Assembly: GCA_964651385.1 (NCBI GenBank)
Contig: CAZYYM010000136.1
Span: forward strand, 1-7,984
Direction of reading: 5' to 3'
Length of the DNA: 7,984 bases
DNA from: GCA-001735895 sp964651385
Lineage (GTDB): Bacteria; Pseudomonadota; Gammaproteobacteria; GCA-001735895
The notes beneath the pieces are model-generated. The model did not search any database. It was not told the origin of the DNA and worked only from the letters and a program-made list of their open reading frames with translations. The translations under genes and the position numbers were made by a program. Shown here in pieces: positions 5,005-7,984 of the stretch. Each line of letters opens with the position of its first letter. Positions within the stretch are counted from its first letter, which is position 1.

Positions 5005-6251
5005 GCATCTTCCAGATCGAAGACCGGTTCATCGTCTTCGACCGCTGGAGCGAAGGCACCGAGTTCTGAATCCTGGATCCCCAGATATATGGGCTCGGAG
5101 TTTTCCCGATAGATGTTGACCTTCGCGTTGTAGGCGTGGCGGCTCAGGCCGTGTTTGTCGGTCACCCGATATTTCTTGATGGTGAAATCCCCGTCGATGT
5201 TCTGGGCGCCGGTCAGGTAACATTTGATGGCGTCAATCGCCTCTCCCGACAACGACAGCCCTTCCAGGCTGGACAGGGTCTCCTGGGTGCGTTCGATGAA
5301 TTCGACGGCATCGATGCGCACCATTTCCCCGGTGGCCGCATCCGGAACGGGTACCTGAAAGTCACCGAGCACGATCTGCCCGGCGAGCGCTCTTTCGATC
5401 AGACGGGCCAGTTCGATGGTGACGTCTCCGACGATATAGCTGTAGGTGGTCGGGTTCAGCCCCTCCGCCTGATAGAATTCGTAGTGTCCGCCGACATGGA
5501 AACTGGCACGGAGCAAAGGGGTCACATTGCCGCTCGATTTGCGCCGGGCGATGGCATTATCGGCCAGGACCAAGTGCATGAAATGATACAGGTTCACATT
5601 GGCCTGGATGCTGCGGTCACGGTTCCAGACGTAAAACCCGTCGCCGGTCGTGGTCCGGGTGAAATTTATACCCATCTGCTTGGTCAGCATTTTCGAATGG
5701 GCCGAATTCATGGAATAGGCCAGGCTGTTCAACTGGGCCACCTGCTCAAGCGGTGAGTGGAGGGAAAATCCGACGATATCAAACAGCGCCACTGCCCGGT
5801 CTTCCACATAAGTGAGACCGTAGCGATCGATCATTTTGTCGATGACGTCGAGCGGCAGTTCCATACCGGGCTCGAAGGAAAGCTCTATGACGCTGGGCTC
5901 GAACGACAATCGCCTGGAGATTTCGGACAAACGCTCCTCGGTGACGCATTTACTTTCACTGAAGATGCGCTGGACAAAAGTATGGTCGTCATCGCGATTG
6001 GCTGTGGCGTCCTTTCCGCGGGTTTCCTTGCCAATACCGGCAATAATATAATTGGGCATGAACAGGGTGTGGATAGTCCTACCCACCGGTGTCCAGGCTA
6101 GGACCAGATTGCGTCCCAAATTCCATAAATCACGCAGCCGCTCCTCGATCTCGTCCAGCAGGCTCCGGTCGGACTCGGAAAACCGGCCGCGCTCCAGATA
6201 GTGCCGCGCCTGTTCCGTCAACCCGCCATGACGTCTAAGTCGGTCGTTCAC
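5001..6251 (-). CDS. Divergent class III nucleotide cyclase-domain protein
   Basis: A 416-residue soluble protein with a cyclase homology domain near residues 150-300. AVALFDIVGFS carries the first metal-binding Asp (158) and TTGDGFYVW the second (Asp204). VGDVTIELARLIERA aligns with the usual GDxVNxAxRLE motif, keeping Asp276 and Arg283 but with Ile279 where catalytic Asn is expected. The base-selecting Lys (usually three before GD) is Thr200. The 150-residue N-terminal region is helical with no membrane segment or receiver domain. The C-terminal 75 residues (KKYRVTDKHGLSRHAYNAK...) form a separate conserved-looking part. The start is GTG 6251, with GGGGAG five bases upstream. The STAS-like gene precedes it by 149 bases on the same strand. 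Product (cAMP, cGMP, a pyrimidine nucleotide or none) cannot be told. Confidence 0.8.
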   Translation of the reverse strand: MNDRLRRHGGLTEQARHYLERGRFSESDRSLLDEIEERLRDLWNLGRNLVLAWTPVGRTIHTLFMPNYIIAGIGKETRGKDATANRDDDHTFVQRIFSESKCVTEERLSEISRRLSFEPSVIELSFEPGMELPLDVIDKMIDRYGLTYVEDRAVALFDIVGFSLHSPLEQVAQLNSLAYSMNSAHSKMLTKQMGINFTRTTTGDGFYVWNRDRSIQANVNLYHFMHLVLADNAIARRKSSGNVTPLLRASFHVGGHYEFYQAEGLNPTTYSYIVGDVTIELARLIERALAGQIVLGDFQVPVPDAATGEMVRIDAVEFIERTQETLSSLEGLSLSGEAIDAIKCYLTGAQNIDGDFTIKKYRVTDKHGLSRHAYNAKVNIYRENSEPIYLGIQDSELGAFAPAVEDDEPVFDLEDA

Positions 6252-6400
6252 GCATACTCCCCGGGATGAAGCGGCCCGCGTCCATTCCTAAATGTGTGTA
6301 TCAATTAGAATATAGCCAGCTAAAAATTAAAATTTGGCGGACCGGAGAATAAAGCCGTATCACGGCCCCTTTGAGTCGGTTCCGCCCGGCCGGCGCCCAG
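6252..6400 (-). other. Intergenic leader between the STAS-like and cyclase genes
   Basis: AT-rich around 6297-6340 on an otherwise GC-rich strand, including tatatt (minus strand) that could be a -10, but no convincing -35. It may hold a separate cyclase promoter. The STAS-like frame would also extend to about 6325 if its TAG at 6401-6403 were sense. Confidence 0.3.
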
Positions 6401-6772
6401 CTATTCGAGCGCATCCCGTCTCGCCTTAAAGGCGTTCTGCCGGTCCGGTCGAAATAGCTTGGCCAATTCCACGTACAATTTGAGAAACATGTAGCGGCTG
6501 GTATCCTCGCCCGTGACCAGCGCCATCTTACCCCGCCTGTTTCCGTTTTTCCTGACATATCCGAGGATCGATTTGAGATCGTTCCAATCGACGGAATTCT
6601 GCGAAACGCCGGAAATATCCACCAAAAGCGGATGATCTGCCTTTTCACGTTCATAGTCGATCATTCTATCGATAAATTCGACCAGGATCTCTATATTCAA
6701 TTCACCGTTGAACGCGGCCAATACCAGATGTAGCTCGCCGGTATCCTGTGTCTCATATTCGTACATTCGCAT
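6401..6772 (-). CDS. STAS/SpoIIAA-like domain protein
   Basis: A 123-residue protein from ATG 6772 (MRMYEYETQD; ATG 6766 is an alternative). The order GELHLVLAAFNGELNIEILVEF, then HPLLVDISGVSQNSVDWNDL, then GKMALVTGEDTSRYMFLKLY fits the alternating strand-helix pattern of small STAS or SpoIIAA-like proteins, which act as protein-protein switches or bind small molecules. Homologues as I recall them end in a helix '..ALAWL'. Here the frame reads RRDALE, then TAG, then LGAGR, so the stop falls where Trp is expected and may be a mutation. The open frame extends upstream to 6892, but that part enters the direct repeat and transposase remnant and looks like chance. It is likely co-transcribed with the cyclase gene. 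Confidence 0.65.
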   Translation of the reverse strand: MRMYEYETQDTGELHLVLAAFNGELNIEILVEFIDRMIDYEREKADHPLLVDISGVSQNSVDWNDLKSILGYVRKNGNRRGKMALVTGEDTSRYMFLKLYVELAKLFRPDRQNAFKARRDALE

Positions 6773-6852
6773 ATATCCATGGGCACGACCCGACAGCGGA
6801 GATGATATCCCCGAATTCGGCGCCCGGTCCACGCACCATTTATTTGATGCGG

Positions 6853-6870
6853 GTCTGACAATAGTAAATT
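6853..6870 (+). repeat. 18-bp direct repeat, right copy
   Basis: Exact copy of 4466-4483. It lies between the start of the STAS-like gene and the IS91-like remnant, so the two copies enclose the cyclase module and the non-coding stretch beyond it. Confidence 0.75.
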
Positions 6871-7241
6871 TAAAGGGGCGGCCAGGCGGCATTCAATTGT
6901 ATTGAGTCGCTTCGAACACAGTCTTGGTGATGCACAGCGGCGCCACCATAACGGTCGGTCATCGATGGCAGACAACACAGCGTACAGCCTCCTGGCATGG
7001 GCAACGGCTCAAGGGCAATCGGACCCACGGCAATACGATAACGAACGGCTGCACGGACCCGTTGTTCGAGGGCATTCTCACCGCCGCTGTCAAGATGAAG
7101 GTCGAGCCAGGGATCTTCGACCAGCACACCCGCACCCACCAGGGTGCGGGTGATGCGATGGATGAGGGTCTCAATCAGGCGATCGAGTTCGATGTTAGTC
7201 GCTGCCGATATTCCAACTTGATCAAAATCTCCTCGCTGTAA
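6870..7241 (-). mobile_element. Remnant of an IS91-like (Y2/HUH) transposase gene
   Basis: The minus-strand frame open from 7241 reads NIELDRLIETLIHRITRTLVGAGVLVEDPWLDL, then HLDSGGENALEQRVRAAVRYRIAVGP. This resembles the region preceding the catalytic domain in IS91/IS801-family transposases (a helix pair, a 'G(L/V)LVEDP' turn, then 'YRIAxGP'). Beyond about 7020 the match is lost, perhaps through a frameshift, and the frame ends at 6870. The catalytic HUH and tyrosine motifs are not present. The remnant is cut upstream by the inverted-repeat element at 7251-7405. Its first part is repeated at 2817-2871. Family assignment is by eye and moderate. Confidence 0.55.
7127..7152. repeat. Perfect 11-bp hairpin inside the transposase remnant
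   Basis: CACCCGCACCC and GGGTGCGGGTG are exact reverse complements with loop acca. The hairpin ends one base short of the 55-bp block shared with 2817-2871, so it sits at the edge of that homology. Confidence 0.7.
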
Positions 7242-7250
7242 TTAAACTTA

Positions 7251-7405
7251 GGGCTCTGGTCAAAACTAATTCGCCATTCTGGGTGTTGAGACACTCGCCT
7301 GGCAAGGCGCGAGAAAGGCGGACACTAGCTATTTAACTGACGAGTAACGCAGCCAGGCGGGATGAATCGATGTCCAGAATGGCGAATTAGTTTTGACCAG
7401 AGCCC
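7251..7405. mobile_element. 155-bp MITE-like element with perfect 32-bp terminal inverted repeats
   Basis: Positions 7251-7282 are the exact reverse complement of 7374-7405 (start gggctctggtcaaaactaat). The match extends one base outward (7250/7406) and then imperfectly. TTA stands on both sides (7248-7250 and 7406-7408) and could be a 3-bp target duplication; TA alone is another reading. The interior (7283-7373) has no gene but holds a nested 8-bp inverted repeat, cgcctggc/gccaggcg (7296-7303 and 7352-7359). The structure fits a non-autonomous element mobilised by a full IS elsewhere. I cannot name the IS family with confidence. It separates the IS91-like remnant from the broken HNH gene. 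Confidence 0.85.
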
Positions 7406-7469
7406 TTAGTTTCTTTCATATTGATATAACATTGAACGGCCATCTGTGTAATAACAACTGATGTAATAG

Positions 7470-7852
7470 ACCGTTATAAAGAACCCACCCAGAATCAACC
7501 TCGGTTTTATCACGCCAAACTCTACGACACCATCTACAGCAATTACGACTGAAATCTCCGCGGAAACGTCTGCAGAATCACCGCAACCCACCGACAGTCT
7601 CGGTCAACGCCGCGACGATGCCTGGGTGCGCCTTGCCGAGAGGCGGCCCTCGGCAGTAAATTCATTGCACCACCGGCCGCAGAGCGCTGAAGCAGCGTGA
7701 TAAGGGTTGCCGCTTTCCTGGCTGCACGCATCAACACTATGTTGATGCCCACCATATCGTGCTACCCGACCTGATAGTGGCGAGACCAATATAGACAACC
7801 TTGCCGCTTGTGACCCTGTGTACCCGGCAACACCGTTTGCTGCATGGAGAGG
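7470..7852 (+). pseudogene. Central and HNH part of a broken DUF222-HNH endonuclease gene
   Basis: Three frames give parts of one family. The first reads EISAETSAESPQPTDSLGQRRDDAWVRLAE, the usual linker before the HNH domain. From 7687 another frame gives LKQRDKGCRFPGCTHQHYVDAHHI, the zinc-binding CxxxxC and catalytic HH of the HNH domain. Later frames give SGETNIDNL and then TRQHRLLHGE, the final motif of the domain. Between the first two parts roughly a hundred residues are missing, and a TAG interrupts the frame near 7797. An in-frame stop (about 7466) precedes the first part and there is no start. The fragment is on the same strand as the DUF222 piece at 929-1135 and complementary to it in content. 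It cannot make an active nuclease. Confidence 0.75.
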
Positions 7853-7880
7853 TTGACACTGTTCACTAATAGTGTACAGT
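7853..7880 (+). promoter_or_regulatory. higB promoter with overlapping operator palindrome
   Basis: TTGACA (7853-7858), a 16-base spacer and TACAGT (7875-7880) form a good sigma70 promoter. A 23-bp dyad fills the space: ACTGT (7858-7862) with ACAGT (7876-7880), and CACTA (7864-7868) with TAGTG (7870-7874), around one central base. A repressor bound here would block RNA polymerase, fitting autoregulation by a HigA-type antitoxin. Confidence 0.75.
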
Positions 7881-7886
7881 TCGTTG

Positions 7887-7984
7887 GTGATTAAGTCATT
7901 TAAGCACCGTGGGCTTAAGGAGTTGTTTTTCAAGGGCCAATCTACCCGAGTTCGCCCGGATTTGGTTGATCGATGCCTGCGGCG
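7887..7984 (+). CDS. higB: HigB-family toxin, 5' part (runs off the window)
   Basis: From GTG 7887 the frame reads IKSFKHRGLKELFFKGQSTR, then VRPDLVDRCLRR, to the window end. This is the standard N-terminus of HigB/RelE-superfamily ribosome-dependent mRNA interferases (MIKSFxHKGLxxLFxxG). HigB is usually about 90 residues and followed by higA, which would lie beyond 7984. GTG is the only start that gives the conserved first residues. It stands only 6 bases after the -10 box and has no Shine-Dalgarno, so the transcript is probably leaderless or nearly so. The promoter and dyad at 7853-7880 presumably control it. No lesion in the visible part. Confidence 0.85.
   Translation, partial: MIKSFKHRGLKELFFKGQSTRVRPDLVDRCLR

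Noticed and set aside
5136..5756. 206-residue plus-strand ORF opposite the cyclase gene
   Set aside because: It lies wholly antisense to a well-supported gene with recognisable motifs, and its translation has no family features.
5001..6772. Pycsar antiphage system
   Set aside because: A class III cyclase is present, but there is no TIR, transmembrane or other Pycsar effector next to it, and two key catalytic positions differ.
6773..6892. Longer N-terminus for the STAS-like protein
   Set aside because: The upstream extension runs through the direct repeat and gives composition unlike the domain. ATG 6772 matches the start of the recognisable domain.
1..7984. tRNA or rRNA genes
   Set aside because: No cloverleaf arms or conserved rRNA stretches were recognised on either strand.

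Overview
The window looks like an accessory 'graveyard' from a proteobacterial chromosome, most likely a gammaproteobacterium. That placement rests on gene families only: FitAB, MNT/HEPN, BrnTA, HigB, an HsdM start and a DusB internal segment. No single gene fixes the taxon. Intact small toxin-antitoxin (TA) genes sit among pieces of broken genes, transposase scraps, a small inverted-repeat element and two integron recombination sites.

Layout. 52-694: intact FitA/FitB (VapBC-class) TA pair. 710-1135: the start of a type I restriction methylase (hsdM), frameshifted and then joined at an A-tract to an internal piece of a DUF222-HNH endonuclease. 1137-1779: MNT nucleotidyltransferase antitoxin with an overlapping HEPN toxin gene that carries an amber codon at codon 11. 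1799-1836: three 13-bp tandem repeats. 1851-2800: a heavily decayed gene of a conserved hypothetical family (two internal stops, at least three frameshifts, probable large internal deletion). 2817-2871: a scrap of IS91-like transposase. 2989-3930: an AT-rich, minus-strand integron cassette segment, attC / brnA-brnT / attC / partial coiled-coil cassette, interrupted by a 100-N scaffold gap whose flanks are the same 55 bp. 3950-4490: an unrecognised ORF remnant and an internal dusB fragment. 4484-4767: no gene seen. 4768-5004: an unrecognised ORF tail converging on the next gene. 5001-6772 (minus strand): a STAS/SpoIIAA-like protein followed by a divergent class III nucleotide cyclase, the largest intact gene here. 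An 18-bp exact direct repeat (4466-4483 and 6853-6870) brackets this stretch. 6870-7241: a longer IS91-like transposase remnant. 7251-7405: a 155-bp element with perfect 32-bp terminal inverted repeats. 7470-7852: the central and HNH part of a broken DUF222-HNH gene. 7853-7984: promoter-operator and start of a HigB toxin gene that runs off the end.

How the parts relate. Four TA loci (FitAB, MNT/HEPN, BrnTA, HigB) stand in under 8 kb. Their survival amid decaying neighbours is what addiction modules and integron cassettes would be expected to show. The most distinctive features are the BrnTA integron cassette, the cyclase/STAS pair inside a direct-repeat bracket, the repeated loss of apparent tryptophan codons to stops, and the scaffold gap that appears to be an assembly artefact. 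All family names come from reading the translations by eye; no searches were run.
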